NCBI GenBank assembly: GCA_031260245.1 | Contig: JAIRKH010000022.1 | Location: forward strand, 1 to 42,451 | DNA length: 42,451 nucleotides | Direction of reading: 5' to 3' | Source of the DNA: Treponema sp. | Lineage (GTDB): Bacteria > Spirochaetota > Spirochaetia > Treponematales > Breznakiellaceae | Shown: piece after piece, positions 25,308 to 34,560 of the stretch | Layout: every line of letters starts with the position of its first letter | How positions within the stretch are numbered: position 1 is the stretch's first letter | Made by a program: the position numbers and the translations under genes | Notes under the pieces: generated by a model | The model's database searches: none | What the model was told of the DNA's origin: nothing | The model's input: the letters and a program-made list of their open reading frames with translations, nothing else

Positions 25308-25337
25308 TTGACAAAGCGTCGTTTTATATTTTATACT
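25308..25337 (+). promoter_or_regulatory. Promoter of the amylase/propeller operon
   Basis: Consensus TTGACA (25308-25313), 18 bases, TATACT (25332-25337). The leader to the ATG at 25373 is about 30 bases and contains GAGG as a Shine-Dalgarno. No terminator is seen until after 33322. Confidence 0.75.
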
Positions 25338-25372
25338 TTACATACTTTAATTTATGGAATGAGGTAGATATT

Positions 25373-27151
25373 ATGAGAGATGAAGTTAAGATTCTAGCAA
25401 TTATGTTAGCTACGAGTTTGGCTCTGACAACGTGTGATATGGCGCCAACTTCAACGCCCATACCGTCGCTTTCAAGAGCCGGCGACTATGCGCAGGCGCA
25501 TAATGAAGGCACATGGTACCAGATATTTCCGTGGTCGTTTTACGACAGCAACGGGGACGGCATAGGGGACCTAAACGGCATAGCGCAGAAATTGGACTAC
25601 CTAAACGATTCAAATACTTACGCTCACCGGCAGGCTATACTGGATCACGGCGAGTGTAATAACAGCCTCCACGTCGACGGTCTCTGGCTCTGCCCTATCA
25701 TGCCTTCGCCCAGCTATCACAAATACGACACGAAGAACTATGTTGACATAGACCCCACCTTCGGTACGTTGGACGACTTTCGTATCCTTCTGAAAAAATG
25801 CCACGAACGCGGGATAAAGCTTATCATCGACTTCGTGATGAACCATGCGTCGCAGGACCATGAGTGGTTCCAAAAAGCTCTCGAAGAGGTGCGCTCCGGT
25901 CGTCCTGGACGCTACGCCTCGTATTTCAACTTCTATTATGGCGCAACTCCGCCTGAAAATTACAAATTCAAGACGGCGGATTCAAACGGACTTTATAGCT
26001 ACTACAAATGGTGGGGGCATCCTGCGGAGAACGTGTGGTATGAGGGGTCGTTTTGGACAGGAATGCCGGACCTAAACTGGGACAGTCAGGCTTTGAGGGA
26101 TGAATTCAAGGAAATCGTGAAATTCTGGCTTGGTATGGGTTTAGACGGATTCCGCCTCGACGCCACCTCGTGGCCCTATAACTATCGCGGTATGGAACGA
26201 TTCTGGGACGGGGTGAACGGAGACGAAAAGAACATCGAGCTCTGGACGTGGTTCAACGAAATTTGCAAAGAGGTGAACCCCAACGTGTTTCTAGTGGGCG
26301 AATGTTGGGAAGGTGAGGATACCATCGCCAACTACTATCGTTCCGGTATGGACTACTTCGGGTTTCAGTTTTCCACGCAGAACGGGGCGGGCGGTTCTGT
26401 TCTGTGGGGCGCGAAAGGAAACGGACAAGACTGGGTGAGCGCCAACTATTATTGGAACAGAAAAATCAAGATGCGTAATCCCAACGCGATTTCCGTCCCG
26501 TTCTTGTCAAACCACGACCAGGACCGAAGCGCCCACTTTTTCATGGCGGACGAAAGAAAGATGGGAGGATCCTTGTTGTTGCTTGCGCCCGGCGCGCCGT
26601 TCATCTACTACGGCGAGGAAATCGGTCAGACCAGCGGCGCGGGCTTCGAGTACCCAGACTCCAACCGCCGCGGACCTATGGTATGGACATGGCCCAAAAG
26701 CGCGGGCATGACTGAGCCGCCGCCCGAATGGACATGGAGTGAACAAGCGCCCAATCCAGAAAACGGCGGATTGAGCGTTGACGACCAGCTCAAAGACGAA
26801 AACTCGCTTTTGCGAGTCTATATTAGGGCGAATAACCTCAAGAAAAAGTATCCCTTTATAGCTTGGGGCGATATAGAAAGCCTCAACAACCAGATAAACA
26901 TCAAAGAAATCGCGGCTTACCGCGTCATAGACAACGATCCAAAAAGCCCGACTGTTGGAAAGCGCGTGGTCGTGGCGCATAACACGAATTACGCTTACGA
27001 CATAGGTTTCAGCCTGCCGACTGGTAAGGTACCGCTTAACAACGAACTGCCGGGTTATTCTGTGAGAAACCCCAACTGGAAGCCGACCATCAGCGATACC
27101 CATTGGGTGAGCCTGCCGCCCTACTCAAGCGCTATCATAGAGGAGGAATAG
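25373..27151 (+). CDS. GH13 alpha-amylase family lipoprotein
   Basis: 592-residue exported lipoprotein hydrolysing alpha-glucans. A signal sequence with lipobox LTTC (Cys21) is followed by a Pro/Thr/Ser spacer and a GH13 (beta/alpha)8 barrel. The four family regions are present: DFVMNH (153-158), GFRLDA with nucleophile Asp263, GECWEG with acid/base Glu310, and SNHDQD with Asp382. The N-terminal WYQIFPWSFYDSNGDGIGDL matches the family's Ca-site region. The likely place is the periplasm or outer surface, anchored by lipid. It is the first gene of an operon with three propeller lipoproteins (next ATG five bases on) and an outer-membrane barrel, suggesting capture and cleavage of starch-like glycans. 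Confidence 0.94.
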   Translation: MRDEVKILAIMLATSLALTTCDMAPTSTPIPSLSRAGDYAQAHNEGTWYQIFPWSFYDSNGDGIGDLNGIAQKLDYLNDSNTYAHRQAILDHGECNNSLHVDGLWLCPIMPSPSYHKYDTKNYVDIDPTFGTLDDFRILLKKCHERGIKLIIDFVMNHASQDHEWFQKALEEVRSGRPGRYASYFNFYYGATPPENYKFKTADSNGLYSYYKWWGHPAENVWYEGSFWTGMPDLNWDSQALRDEFKEIVKFWLGMGLDGFRLDATSWPYNYRGMERFWDGVNGDEKNIELWTWFNEICKEVNPNVFLVGECWEGEDTIANYYRSGMDYFGFQFSTQNGAGGSVLWGAKGNGQDWVSANYYWNRKIKMRNPNAISVPFLSNHDQDRSAHFFMADERKMGGSLLLLAPGAPFIYYGEEIGQTSGAGFEYPDSNRRGPMVWTWPKSAGMTEPPPEWTWSEQAPNPENGGLSVDDQLKDENSLLRVYIRANNLKKKYPFIAWGDIESLNNQINIKEIAAYRVIDNDPKSPTVGKRVVVAHNTNYAYDIGFSLPTGKVPLNNELPGYSVRNPNWKPTISDTHWVSLPPYSSAIIEEE

Positions 27152-27156
27152 GGCGT

Positions 27157-28257
27157 ATGAAAACAATATTAGTAACGGCATTGACCTTATTTCTAGCGGC
27201 CTCATGCGAGCAACCATCGTCGCTGACGGTAGTCCCTGCTAGGGTCCCTTACGAATTGACGCCCCAAGGATGGGAAATAGCGTCATGGTCCCCGTTTCAA
27301 GTAAGTGATTCGGTGAAAGGCTTCGCTTATGGAAGAATATTCGGTAAAGACGTTTACGTAGCCGTAAGTTATTCTGGTAAAATCGCCTATTCGGACGACG
27401 GAGACGTCTGGGAAAGCGCCGCGGTTAGAACAGCGGACGATGGTATTCTCTCTAACGTCCCAGTCCAATACAACGCGGTCGTCTTTGGGAAAGAACGGTT
27501 CGTCGCAGTTGGTCGAGAAGGTAAGTACGCCTGTTCTTATAACGGCGTTGAATGGAAACTGTACAGCGAACCCGACGGCTTCGGTACCGCGGATATCCAA
27601 GGCGTAGCTTACGGCGGGGGGTATTTCGTCATTGTGGGCGAGAACGGCAATATTTCATATTCCGCCGACGGCGAGACGTGGACGAGTCGCAAGGATACGA
27701 CGAGCGGCAGCTACAACGGTCGGCTCAACGACGTGGCGTATAGCGAAAGCGCCGATACGTTTTACGTCGTGGGCGAATATGGAACGACCGGTTACTCTAG
27801 CGACTTATCGCAAAACAACTGGCATTACAGTTTTGGGGTAGCGGGAGACAACACCGCCTTTCACACAAATTCTATAAACAAGGTCGCGGTTGGAATGTAC
27901 AACGGTAACACAAGAATAGCGGTTGTTTTTAGCGAATGGAGCGGTAAACGGATCGCCATAGCCACCCAAGCAAACGTCTTTTCAGGTTGGGACAACGACA
28001 TAGACGCGAGCGCGTTCGGCGATAACACGATACAAGACATAGCCTATGGGGGCGGTAAATTCGTGGCGGCCGGAGCGAGCAGTATGATCGGATACCTATC
28101 TATCGCGCGCCTCGACAACGACCGGTACCGTTACTGGCAGGCGCTTGCGTTCCAAAAGTTTCACTGGTGGGAAATATCCACTGTCGCGGCTCTGAACGGC
28201 AGGTTCTTCGTCGGCGACGTGGGCGGCAAAATAGGGTATAGCACAGGCGAGTTGTAA
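27157..28257 (+). CDS. Seven-bladed beta-propeller lipoprotein A
   Basis: 366-residue predicted lipoprotein (lipobox AASC, Cys17), function unknown. After the signal it consists of seven repeats, each with an aromatic/Gly motif like VAYGGGYFVIVGENG, then ISYSADGETW: a strand-rich unit ending in an Asp-box-like turn. Seven units suit one closed propeller. Repeats 4 to 6 are the most divergent. ATG 27157 is chosen because a lipoprotein signal follows directly; AGGAGG in the end of the amylase gene lies 11 bases upstream. It sits between the GH13 lipoprotein and two relatives, so a glycan-binding or surface-assembly role is likely but unproven. Confidence 0.85.
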   Translation: MKTILVTALTLFLAASCEQPSSLTVVPARVPYELTPQGWEIASWSPFQVSDSVKGFAYGRIFGKDVYVAVSYSGKIAYSDDGDVWESAAVRTADDGILSNVPVQYNAVVFGKERFVAVGREGKYACSYNGVEWKLYSEPDGFGTADIQGVAYGGGYFVIVGENGNISYSADGETWTSRKDTTSGSYNGRLNDVAYSESADTFYVVGEYGTTGYSSDLSQNNWHYSFGVAGDNTAFHTNSINKVAVGMYNGNTRIAVVFSEWSGKRIAIATQANVFSGWDNDIDASAFGDNTIQDIAYGGGKFVAAGASSMIGYLSIARLDNDRYRYWQALAFQKFHWWEISTVAALNGRFFVGDVGGKIGYSTGEL

Positions 28258-28267
28258 GGAGATAAAC

Positions 28268-29260
28268 ATGGCTTTTAGGAAAATAGTACAAACACTGATA
28301 ATATGTTGCTTGTTCGCAAGTTGTAGCATTCCCAATACGCCTCTGACGCCGAATCCCGCGGGTTTTCATCAAGGTTTTTCGACAGGATTCCTTGAAATCA
28401 AAGCTTTGGCTTCGGACGAGAAGAGCGTAGTCGCCGTAACATACGAGGGACTCATACTCTATTCAAGAGACGGAGTGTTGTGGGAGAATGTCGCGAATAT
28501 GGACATAAATTTCAACGCGGTAACATACGGCGAGGGTTATTATTTCGCGGGCGGCGAAGCGGGCGGCGCGGCTTTTTCCACGGACGGCAGAGAATGGAAG
28601 AGCGGCGTTATCATCCCTATGAGTCCCAAAGACATATACGGCGTGTCCGCTGGCAAGATCATGGGCAGGAGCGTATTTGTGGCCGTGGGTAACGACGGGA
28701 GAATAGCCTATTCCGTCGGCGGTCCTCAGGGAAAATGGAACAAAGGCAGCTTCAGTCCTTTCGGCGAGGTTGATAACGCGGGCGAGACCATTCGCGCCGT
28801 GGCTTACGGCGTAGTGGACGGCGCGGGCGTATTTGTGGCGGTTGGAGACGACGGTAAAATCGCCTTTACCAATGATCTAAGCGGAAGATGGTCGGGCGCG
28901 AGAAGCGGTTCAAATTGGACCCTTTACGGCGTGGCTTTCGGTAACGATAAATTTGTCGCCGTGGGAGAGAACGGTATGGTGAAGTACTGCGCGGATCCGG
29001 TCGCGACCTATAATTGGATAGCGGGAGACAGCAAGATTTTCGGTACCATCTCCCTCAAAAGCGTCGCGTTTAATTCATTCAAGGAAATCTTCGTGGTTTT
29101 CGGCGAACAGAACGCGGTGGCTTACTCGGATTACGCTCATTCATGGACAGCCGCTTCGTTCCAGAACGCCTTCACGGACGCCAATATAAGCGCGGTGGTT
29201 TCAATAAACTCGCGGATAATCCTCGCGGGCTCAGACGGAACGATTCTATATAGCAATTAG
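28268..29260 (+). CDS. Seven-bladed beta-propeller lipoprotein B
   Basis: 330-residue predicted lipoprotein (lipobox FASC, Cys19). Seven repeats of the same family as its neighbours can be counted, including NAVTYGEGYYFAGGEAG, VFVAVGNDGRIAYS, VAYGVVDGAGVFVAVGDDG and VAFGNDKFVAVGENG, and the last closes the protein at GSDGTILYSN. The size suits a single propeller without extra domains. No catalytic residues are recognisable. AAGGAG precedes the ATG. Ten bases separate it from gene A and 16 from gene C. Sequence between the three paralogs has diverged well beyond the shared motif, so the duplication is old. Confidence 0.85.
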   Translation: MAFRKIVQTLIICCLFASCSIPNTPLTPNPAGFHQGFSTGFLEIKALASDEKSVVAVTYEGLILYSRDGVLWENVANMDINFNAVTYGEGYYFAGGEAGGAAFSTDGREWKSGVIIPMSPKDIYGVSAGKIMGRSVFVAVGNDGRIAYSVGGPQGKWNKGSFSPFGEVDNAGETIRAVAYGVVDGAGVFVAVGDDGKIAFTNDLSGRWSGARSGSNWTLYGVAFGNDKFVAVGENGMVKYCADPVATYNWIAGDSKIFGTISLKSVAFNSFKEIFVVFGEQNAVAYSDYAHSWTAASFQNAFTDANISAVVSINSRIILAGSDGTILYSN

Positions 29261-29276
29261 AGTATGGAGGGCGAAT

Positions 29277-31937
29277 ATGACTATAATGAAAAAATTATTA
29301 GGGCTGACTATAGGTCTCTTACTATCGTCGTGCCTTGCGGAAACGTATCAGGCGGATGTATTTGAGAACATACCGTCATCGTTCGTTACGCCGGCGCCGA
29401 TAAAGTCAGGGATTTTCAGCACATCCTCTACGGATAATCTGCTCATCATAAAGCTGTCGAGCGGAAGATTCGTAGACTCGCCGAACCTTTCCTTTTTCAG
29501 ACTTAATGACGCCGCCATAACGATGGGCAATATAAGCAGGGACAGCGATACCCAGATAACAGTGAATGGCATCGAGTTAACCAACAGAAGCGATAACAGG
29601 TTAGGCGTTGCGCAGGAAGCCTTTAAGACGGGCGCAAAACGAGTAATCGTAACATCGGCGAAGATGGGCGCATGGAACTCGGTTGCAGACGCCGCGTTTG
29701 GTTCAACGGATATATGGGGCGCGGCTTACGGCAACGGCAGAGCCGTTGTGGTCGGAGGACCGTTAAACGGCGGAGAAGGGAAAATAGCGTATTCCACTGA
29801 CGGCAAGACATGGACAGCCCTTGTTTCCGGACTTGGCGCGGGGCAATCGCAGTTCCAGAACACCGTCCGCGGCGTAACCTACGGCGGTGGAGACGCGGGC
29901 GGCAAATTCGTTGCAGTGGGCTATGACGGTAGAATGGCGTTTTCCGGTAATGGAATAGACTGGGAAGGCTGGTGGGAAGAAAATTTCAGCGGAGATAGCG
30001 GTGTGCTATGTGTAACCTACGGCGGCGGAACCTTCGTCGCGGGCGGCGGGCTTGGGAAAATAGCCTATTCGAAAGACGGACAAGAGTGGAGCGATACGGA
30101 CGCCCAGTTTGGACAAAAAAGCATACTGGGGCTCGCCTATGGAAAGACTGAAAAAGGCGACGTCTTTGTCGCGGTCGGTACGGACGGTCAGCTTGCTTAT
30201 TCTTCAAACGGCACGAAATGGACGTACGCGGACGCGCAATTCGGGAGCGCGACGGACGGTTCGTCAGACATCAACGCGGTAGCTTTCGGTAGCGGCGTCT
30301 TTGTGGCCGTGGGAAACCAAGGGAAAATGTCGTATTCGCGAGACGGCGCGTCGTGGACGAAGATAGATCCCGGAACCGATGACGGTTCTACTACTACCTT
30401 TAAGACGGGCGTCCTGTCCATAGCTTACGGAAGTGGAAGCTTCGTGGCGGTTGGACACAACGGCAGGATGGCGACTTCGATTGATGGAATGGTTTGGACT
30501 GGCGGTTTGCTACCTGATTTAAGCGACGCGAACGACGGAAAGATTCAAGCGATATGTTACGCGGGCGACAAATTCATAGCAGGCGGTAATATGTATGCGG
30601 GCAACACAAGCAGAATCGCCTATGGATTCGGGGTGCCGGGGATGGAAAGCGTTCTCAGTCCTGTTGATATTACATCACAGTCGTTTAATACTACGTCCGG
30701 CGACAATACGCTTACCATTACCCTTTTAGGATCCGCTTTTAAATCATCCTTTTTGTCAGAGGATATCTCACTTTTCGCATTAAGCGGTTCTGATATTACA
30801 AACGGAACCATAACCGTCAAGAGCAATACAACTCTTGTTTTGAGCGGGTTATCGCTAACACAGGGAGCTTTCACCCTGACGGTAAAGGCTGGCGCGCTCG
30901 CCGCCCGTACGTTAAAGACGCCTATAGCGATAGTTGCGGCTTCAAAAACGGACTGGACGTTTGCAAACGCAGGCTTCGGGAACTTAGAACTGTCGGCTTT
31001 AGCATACGGCAATAGTAAATTTATCGCGGGCGGATATAACGTCCTTGCATATTCATCTGACGGCGTATCATGGACAAAGGTTTCGCTGAATAAAAACGAC
31101 GCTCTAGCAGAAAATCAAATCTACAAGGACAATTTCATCATACGGAGTATCGCTTTCGGTAACAATACATTCGTCGCTGTGGGCTATCAAAACGACGAGT
31201 CTGGTAAGACGGCTCTTGTGATCCGTTCAACAGACGGCGTTAATTGGCGGCAGTCCGCGTACGACTATACCGGATTCGCCGATACGAGCGTCCTAGCCGT
31301 GAACTTCGGCGATAACAGATTCGTCATAGGCGGAGACCCGAATGACAAGAGTGGGAATACAACCGTCAAAGCCAAAACCGCGTGGTCAACGGACGGTGAA
31401 AAATGGAACTTTGTCGCAAACGAGTCGTTTGACAACGAGTCCGTCTTGAGCCTTGCTTATGGGAACAATAAATTTATCGCGGTAGGTACGAAGGGTAGGG
31501 TCGCATGGTCAACGGACGGGACAACATGGTCGGGAACCCAAGCCGGTAACTGGGTGAGTAATGACTTGTTCGGAGACGGCTCCGACATCAACGCCATTGT
31601 TTATGGGAACGGAAAATTTGTAGCTGTGGGACATAACGGTAACGTAAAAACATCCGTAGACGGCTACTCATGGTCGGACGGTAAAGACGGCAAGTTTGGC
31701 AATACGGGCGTATTGAGTATTGCTTATGGGAACGGAAAATTTGTAGCCGTGGGGCATAACGGTAAAATGTCAACGTCTTCTGACGGAGATACATGGACCG
31801 CGGTTCAGCCAGGCGTGGGTGGAAATCAGTTTGACGATGACGAAAAAATCACCGCCATAGCGACGGATGGCGCAAAATTCGTCATCATCGGAAACAAATA
31901 CAACGGCAATCAAAGCAAGGTTGCGTATAGCAATTAA
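29277..31937 (+). CDS. Double propeller lipoprotein C (two Ig-like + 7-blade modules)
   Basis: 886-residue predicted lipoprotein (lipobox LSSC, Cys19). It is built from two copies of one module. Each module starts with a beta-sandwich, Ig-like domain (about residues 36-120 and 458-550; the second begins near VDITSQSFNTTSGDN). Each then has exactly seven YGxGxFVAVGxxGxxxxSxDGxxW repeats (about 135-450 and 560-886). It thus encodes two complete seven-bladed propellers. The late repeats are the most alike, even at DNA level, showing recent repeat exchange. The ATG at 29277 has GGAGG six bases upstream; ATG 29286 is less well placed. Function unknown; a large surface-exposed binding protein is likely. 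Confidence 0.87.
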   Translation: MTIMKKLLGLTIGLLLSSCLAETYQADVFENIPSSFVTPAPIKSGIFSTSSTDNLLIIKLSSGRFVDSPNLSFFRLNDAAITMGNISRDSDTQITVNGIELTNRSDNRLGVAQEAFKTGAKRVIVTSAKMGAWNSVADAAFGSTDIWGAAYGNGRAVVVGGPLNGGEGKIAYSTDGKTWTALVSGLGAGQSQFQNTVRGVTYGGGDAGGKFVAVGYDGRMAFSGNGIDWEGWWEENFSGDSGVLCVTYGGGTFVAGGGLGKIAYSKDGQEWSDTDAQFGQKSILGLAYGKTEKGDVFVAVGTDGQLAYSSNGTKWTYADAQFGSATDGSSDINAVAFGSGVFVAVGNQGKMSYSRDGASWTKIDPGTDDGSTTTFKTGVLSIAYGSGSFVAVGHNGRMATSIDGMVWTGGLLPDLSDANDGKIQAICYAGDKFIAGGNMYAGNTSRIAYGFGVPGMESVLSPVDITSQSFNTTSGDNTLTITLLGSAFKSSFLSEDISLFALSGSDITNGTITVKSNTTLVLSGLSLTQGAFTLTVKAGALAARTLKTPIAIVAASKTDWTFANAGFGNLELSALAYGNSKFIAGGYNVLAYSSDGVSWTKVSLNKNDALAENQIYKDNFIIRSIAFGNNTFVAVGYQNDESGKTALVIRSTDGVNWRQSAYDYTGFADTSVLAVNFGDNRFVIGGDPNDKSGNTTVKAKTAWSTDGEKWNFVANESFDNESVLSLAYGNNKFIAVGTKGRVAWSTDGTTWSGTQAGNWVSNDLFGDGSDINAIVYGNGKFVAVGHNGNVKTSVDGYSWSDGKDGKFGNTGVLSIAYGNGKFVAVGHNGKMSTSSDGDTWTAVQPGVGGNQFDDDEKITAIATDGAKFVIIGNKYNGNQSKVAYSN
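31601..31765 (+). repeat. Near-identical blade repeats in propeller lipoprotein C
   Basis: A 42-base segment (31601-31642) recurs at 31724-31765 with two differences, 123 bases (41 codons) apart. The surrounding blades are less alike, suggesting recent local duplication or gene conversion. Confidence 0.8.
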
Positions 31938-32044
31938 AAGAAGAGGAGATAGGGAGCGATAGGTTTTTTGTTAAAATGTTGCTTAAACTCAGAAAGCTTA
32001 ACAATAAATCAACTCCCAACCTTCTCCATAAAAGGAGTAAACTA

Positions 32045-33322
32045 ATGAAAAAGGCTATTTTTTTAGGAGCCGTTCTTTTTACGGCAGTAACGGCGGTTTC
32101 GGCGGCGGACTTGGGCAATGGCTTCAGTCTGAGCGGCGGAGTTAAAACAGGTCTGATGATGAAGAATTCGGACTACGGTGGAAACCTGAACGGGCTTAAT
32201 CTGGAGAACGAGTATCCGCTCACCTTGTATTTCGCGTCCGCGGACCATGAGGCGTATAACGGCGAAGGATGGCTCAATTTCAACTTCGAGCAAAAGACCG
32301 AAGGAGTAAAATACGGGCTTAATTTGGGTATGTGGGGCAACGGCAATCTGACGACATGGGAAAAAGCCGTAAATCTCGGCGATCATTATCTGTGGGCGAA
32401 GTTCTTTCAGGACGAGCAGCTCCAGATTATAGGCGGAGAAGGCGGCGGTACGCCTATAAAAAGCGGCGGCTGGCTCGATGCGGACTGGCTCGGCTACAAC
32501 GGACTCCGCGTGTTCTGGGTCGATCCTATCGGCGTTTCCGTGGGCATAAACTTCCCAGATCCGGGCAAAGACGGCATCAAACCAGTCAACTACCTCTCTA
32601 CCATCATAATCGGCGCAAAGTACGAGGATAAACCGACAGGACTTTACTGGATTTCCCTCATGTGGGACAACAACCCCATCTACGACGACAGCGAATCCAA
32701 TTACGACGGCGGTTTGCACCGCACCATAGAAACAGAGGAAAACCCCGTCGGTTTAGCCGGCAACGCGGCTTTCGGGCTGGGCTTGACCAACATCTTCGCA
32801 GGAAAAGGCAACGTATCCATTGACGGCATCGTAAGTAACATCGGTGAAAGCGACCTATTTTCACCGCACGGGATAACTTATAAAATACCGCAACTCAAAT
32901 CAACCTTCGCCTTAAAAGCCAATTACCCGGTTACCGACAATCTCTTTATTGAACTAAAGGGAAAATACCTCTTCACGCAGGGCGATAACGCGGATTTGAG
33001 CGGAGCCGCGTACTGGGGACAACTGCAAGTCGAACCATATATCAGCTATCTGGCGCTTGGTTTTGTTAAAGCCGAATTGTCTGTGAACTATACTCAATAT
33101 ATCAACAGCTACTACCTTGCCGAAAAAGCGCTCAATTTTGAGGCGGGGCAAGTTCCAGGCTGGGAGCCGCTCTTGGATTACGTTTCCACGTATCAAATCA
33201 CCGTGAAGCCGAGCCTTGTATTCTCCTTCAGCGGGATAACGGCTGTGCTTGGTTACAACGGTATATTTTCTCGCGACCATCTCGAAAATAAATTCTTCTT
33301 AGACGCAAGATGGAGTTTCTAA
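32045..33322 (+). CDS. Outer-membrane beta-barrel protein
   Basis: 425-residue exported protein. The start at 32045 has AAAGGAG upstream and yields a classic signal peptide (about residues 1-21, ending VSA-A). The mature part is rich in alternating aromatic/polar strands and Gly/Asn turns. It ends in RWSF, with the terminal Phe typical of outer-membrane barrels recognised by the BAM machinery. No specific porin family is recognised. It follows the propeller lipoproteins after 107 bases without a clear terminator, and may form the pore of the same system. The first upstream in-frame ATG (31976) gives no signal peptide and is rejected. Confidence 0.8.
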   Translation: MKKAIFLGAVLFTAVTAVSAADLGNGFSLSGGVKTGLMMKNSDYGGNLNGLNLENEYPLTLYFASADHEAYNGEGWLNFNFEQKTEGVKYGLNLGMWGNGNLTTWEKAVNLGDHYLWAKFFQDEQLQIIGGEGGGTPIKSGGWLDADWLGYNGLRVFWVDPIGVSVGINFPDPGKDGIKPVNYLSTIIIGAKYEDKPTGLYWISLMWDNNPIYDDSESNYDGGLHRTIETEENPVGLAGNAAFGLGLTNIFAGKGNVSIDGIVSNIGESDLFSPHGITYKIPQLKSTFALKANYPVTDNLFIELKGKYLFTQGDNADLSGAAYWGQLQVEPYISYLALGFVKAELSVNYTQYINSYYLAEKALNFEAGQVPGWEPLLDYVSTYQITVKPSLVFSFSGITAVLGYNGIFSRDHLENKFFLDARWSF

Positions 33323-33328
33323 AGAACG

Positions 33329-33380
33329 AATAGCGGTCGTTACGAAAGCTCATAGCGAACTTTCAAAATACGCCGCTATT
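33329..33380. promoter_or_regulatory. Nested dyad between the barrel gene and queA
   Basis: AATAGCGG (33329-33336) is perfectly inverted at 33373-33380, with an inner GAAAG/CTTTC pair. The right arm lies between the -35 and -10 boxes of the queA promoter. It may be an operator or a weak terminator for the upstream operon. Confidence 0.35.
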
Positions 33381-33389
33381 TGCTATAAT
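33361..33389 (+). promoter_or_regulatory. queA promoter (very short or no leader)
   Basis: TTTCAA (33361-33366), 17 bases, consensus TATAAT (33384-33389); the ATG at 33398 is eight bases beyond the -10 box and lacks a Shine-Dalgarno. Confidence 0.55.
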
Positions 33390-33397
33390 AATCATGT

Positions 33398-34414
33398 ATG
33401 CTAACCGCTGATTTTTCTTTTGACCTACCGCAGGAACTTATCGCTCAATTTCCGTCCGAAAAGCGAGGGGCAAGTCGTCTCATGCTTCTGGACAGGAAGA
33501 CGCAATCTCATAAACACTGCCTTGTGAAAGACCTACCGTGTTTTTTGGAGAAGGGCAGTCTTCTCGTATTCAACAATTCTCGCGTCAGAAAGGCTCGGTT
33601 GTTGGGAGTTTCTTCCGATACTGGCGCTCAAGTGGAATTCTTGCTATTAAAGAAAAAGGGCGAAGAATGGTCGGCGGTTGCGTCGCGCGCAAAGCGCAGG
33701 CGGATTGGAAGCCGCTATATATTCCCCGGCGGCGTGGAGGCGGAAATCATTGGACGGGACGAGGATATTCACGTCGTTTGTTTTACCCCGCCGATAGACG
33801 ATGCGTGGCTCGACGCGTATGGGCGTATCCCCTTGCCCCCTTACATACGCCGCAAGGACGTATTGATAGACAGCGAACGGTATCAGACGGTATTCGCCCG
33901 CGCGGTTGGGTCGGCCGCCGCGCCGACCGCGGGACTTCATTTTACCGAAAAAATCCTTTCAGACTTAAACAAGAACGGCGTTGAAACCGTGTTCATCACC
34001 CTGCACGTAGGACTTGGCACATTCCTGCCTGTACGAACCCCAAACGTTGAAAACCATACCTTGCATGAGGAGACCTTCATCATCGACGAACTTACGGCGA
34101 ACCGTGTGGAAAAAGCGTGGGCGGAAAAGCGGAGCGTCGTCGCTGTCGGCACGACAAGCGTTCGCGCGATGGAGTCTTCCTTTTCAGACGGACGACTGAA
34201 AACCGGCGAGCATTCCACGTCTATATTCATTTATCCGGGCTACCACTTCAAAACCATAGACGGCTTATTCACTAACTTCCACACGCCGCGGTCGTCTCTT
34301 CTTATGCTCGTTTCCGCTTTCGCCGGCAAAGATTTCATCTTGGACAGTTATCGCGAGGCGATTAGTGAAAGGTATCGTTTTTTCAGTTACGGGGACGCCA
34401 TGCTGATTCGCTAA
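33398..34414 (+). CDS. queA: tRNA ribosyltransferase-isomerase QueA
   Basis: Transfers and isomerises ribose from SAM to preQ1-modified tRNA to give epoxyqueuosine, late in queuosine synthesis; cytoplasmic. 338 residues, the usual length. Family landmarks are the N-terminal FDLPQELIAQFP, RLMLLDR, FNNSRVRKARL, RIPLPPYI, RYQTVFARAVGSAAAPTAGLHFT, TLHVGLGTFLPVR and GLFTNFHTPRSSLLMLVSAFAG. No other queuosine gene (tgt, queG or queH) is nearby. It is preceded by its own promoter with an almost absent leader and followed by a weak hairpin at 34441-34460, so it is probably monocistronic. Confidence 0.97.
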   Translation: MLTADFSFDLPQELIAQFPSEKRGASRLMLLDRKTQSHKHCLVKDLPCFLEKGSLLVFNNSRVRKARLLGVSSDTGAQVEFLLLKKKGEEWSAVASRAKRRRIGSRYIFPGGVEAEIIGRDEDIHVVCFTPPIDDAWLDAYGRIPLPPYIRRKDVLIDSERYQTVFARAVGSAAAPTAGLHFTEKILSDLNKNGVETVFITLHVGLGTFLPVRTPNVENHTLHEETFIIDELTANRVEKAWAEKRSVVAVGTTSVRAMESSFSDGRLKTGEHSTSIFIYPGYHFKTIDGLFTNFHTPRSSLLMLVSAFAGKDFILDSYREAISERYRFFSYGDAMLIR

Positions 34415-34440
34415 CGCCTTTGCTAATTACAGTTAAGTAA

Positions 34441-34460
34441 ACCTCAGGCTTTGCTGAGGT
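34441..34460. terminator. Hairpin after queA, possibly bidirectional terminator
   Basis: Perfect 7-bp stem ACCTCAG/CTGAGGT with a six-base loop. Flanking T-runs are short on both strands, so termination is uncertain. The rest of the 146-base gap between convergent genes holds nothing I can name. Confidence 0.4.
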
Positions 34461-34560
34461 ATTCTTCCGCTACGTGAAGAAGGATTTGGTCAACTGTTCA
34501 AGGTCAACGTTTCACCGCCTCGACAACCGAGATGCGGATAAGCGACGCTCATTTTCTCCT

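Noticed and set aside
31938-32044. TTGTTAA / TTAACAA pair before the barrel gene as a Rex-like dyad
   Set aside because: The arms are more than 20 bases apart, too far for that operator type.
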